DNA from: a virus
Direction: 5' to 3' (one strand)
IMG/VR virus record: IMGVR_UViG_3300042113_000186
Coordinates: 1 to 43,977 of that record
DNA length: 43,977 nt
Part shown: positions 43,455-43,977 of the stretch, in pieces
How the letters are laid out: every line of letters begins with the position of its first letter
Numbering within the stretch: the stretch's first letter is position 1
Notes under the pieces: model-generated
Database searches by the model: none
Told to the model about the DNA's origin: nothing
The model's input: only the letters and a program-made list of their open reading frames with translations
Position numbers and translations under genes: made by a program

Positions 43455-43742
43455 ATGGCTGATACACTAACAGTAAGTATAGATTCACAAGGTAGTCCGA
43501 TTAGTCCGAGTAATACTACTCTGACAACTTCAACTACAACAGCAGGTAGTGGTTCAACAATTACAACAATAGGAATTCAAGGAGCAAGTGGTGCTTCAGT
43601 ACCAATTTCTGAAAACGTACAAGTTGATATAGTATCAGAGGGATTAAATAATGGGTCAATGTTAGTTTATAAAACAAATACTTCGAAATGGACAGCAACA
43701 AAAACATTAAATCTACAAGTAGTAGATAGTGGAGAATTTTAA
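43455..43742 (+). CDS. Fibre-type protein, 95 aa
   Basis: It starts right after the previous stop. The sequence is rich in Ser, Thr and Gly with a G-I-Q-G-A-S-G-A-S stretch and the fibre-like L-N-N-G-S-M-L-V-Y-K-T-N-T-S-K-W-T-A-T motif near the end. It probably works as a linker or cap between fibre parts. Confidence 0.6.
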   Translation: MADTLTVSIDSQGSPISPSNTTLTTSTTTAGSGSTITTIGIQGASGASVPISENVQVDIVSEGLNNGSMLVYKTNTSKWTATKTLNLQVVDSGEF

Positions 43743-43754
43743 TAGGAGAAAAAA

Positions 43755-43977
43755 ATGGCATCAATTATAAGAATTAAACGTTCGACAACAGCAGGTAATC
43801 CTACAACACTTGCTGCAGGAGAACTTGCATATTCAGGTCTAGCAAATAACGACTCGAATGGTGGTGATCGTCTTTACTTAGGACTTGGGGCTGAAGTAGC
43901 TGGAAATGCTGCAAGCCACTTAGTTATAGGTGGAAAATACTTTACAGATTTATTAGATCACACTCGTGGAGAATTAA
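43755..43977 (+). CDS. Tail fibre protein, N-terminus only (3' truncated)
   Basis: AGGAGA precedes the ATG at 43755, and the frame is open to the end of the window, giving 74 residues. The opening I-I-R-I-K-R-S-T-T-A-G-N-P-T-T-L-A-A-G-E-L-A-Y-S and G-G-D-R-L-Y-L-G-L-G are characteristic of long fibre proteins in marine myoviruses. The full length lies outside the window. Confidence 0.75.
   Translation, partial: MASIIRIKRSTTAGNPTTLAAGELAYSGLANNDSNGGDRLYLGLGAEVAGNAASHLVIGGKYFTDLLDHTRGEL

Overview
The window is a contiguous piece of an AT-rich (about one third GC by eye) T4-like myovirus genome. The structural genes are homologues of the T4 baseplate set (gp4, gp5, gp6, gp7, gp8, gp16, gp25, gp26, gp27, gp48, gp53, gp54, a gp5.4-type PAAR tip and a possible gp29-like tape measure), plus gp32. 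The style of the giant fibre and virion proteins, the phage-encoded ribosomal protein bS21 and the base composition resemble marine T4-like phages such as pelagiphages and cyanophages. A SAR11-type or other low-GC marine host is my inference; the sequence does not prove it.

Layout. (1) 1-7.5 kb, plus strand: the 3' end of a class III aminotransferase, bS21, a SleB-type cell-wall hydrolase, a relatively GC-rich non-coding block (2.49-2.75 kb), a train of very small overlapping genes (2.8-4.0 kb), an HTH protein, more small unknown genes, a secreted Lys/Pro-rich peptide and gp32. Five matches to a common promoter design, TTTACT-17 bp-TAKAMT (four with AGAG just before the -10), lie in this region, four of them in front of genes. 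(2) 7.5-13.3 kb, minus strand: one tightly coupled operon read from a T4-type TATAAATA late promoter: gp4, an unassigned conserved virion-type protein, gp54, a small protein, gp16, gp26, a small downstream ORF reachable by -1 frameshifting, a tape-measure candidate, a HAD phosphatase and a 22-residue membrane peptide. (3) 13.3-25.9 kb, plus strand: baseplate genes gp48, gp53, gp27, gp5, PAAR, gp25, gp6, gp7 and gp8, almost without gaps. (4) 25.9-44 kb, plus strand: a 2399-aa DUF4815-like protein, an 1861-aa fibre-like protein, and several small or medium fibre and decoration proteins; the last one runs off the window.

Functionally, the right two thirds encode the baseplate with its hub, needle, wedges and host-recognition fibres. 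The gp5 needle protein appears to have swapped an active lysozyme for a C-terminal M15-type peptidase. The left third holds host take-over and replication-accessory genes.

Main points for a second look: the gp5 domain architecture; an A/U-rich repeated leader in front of gp32 that looks like an autogenous operator; the shared promoter family, including one orphan copy aimed into the minus-strand operon; the structured non-coding block; a perfect slippery heptamer at the end of gp26; and a window-wide preference for GTSAC over GTWAC at Val-Thr codon pairs on both strands.
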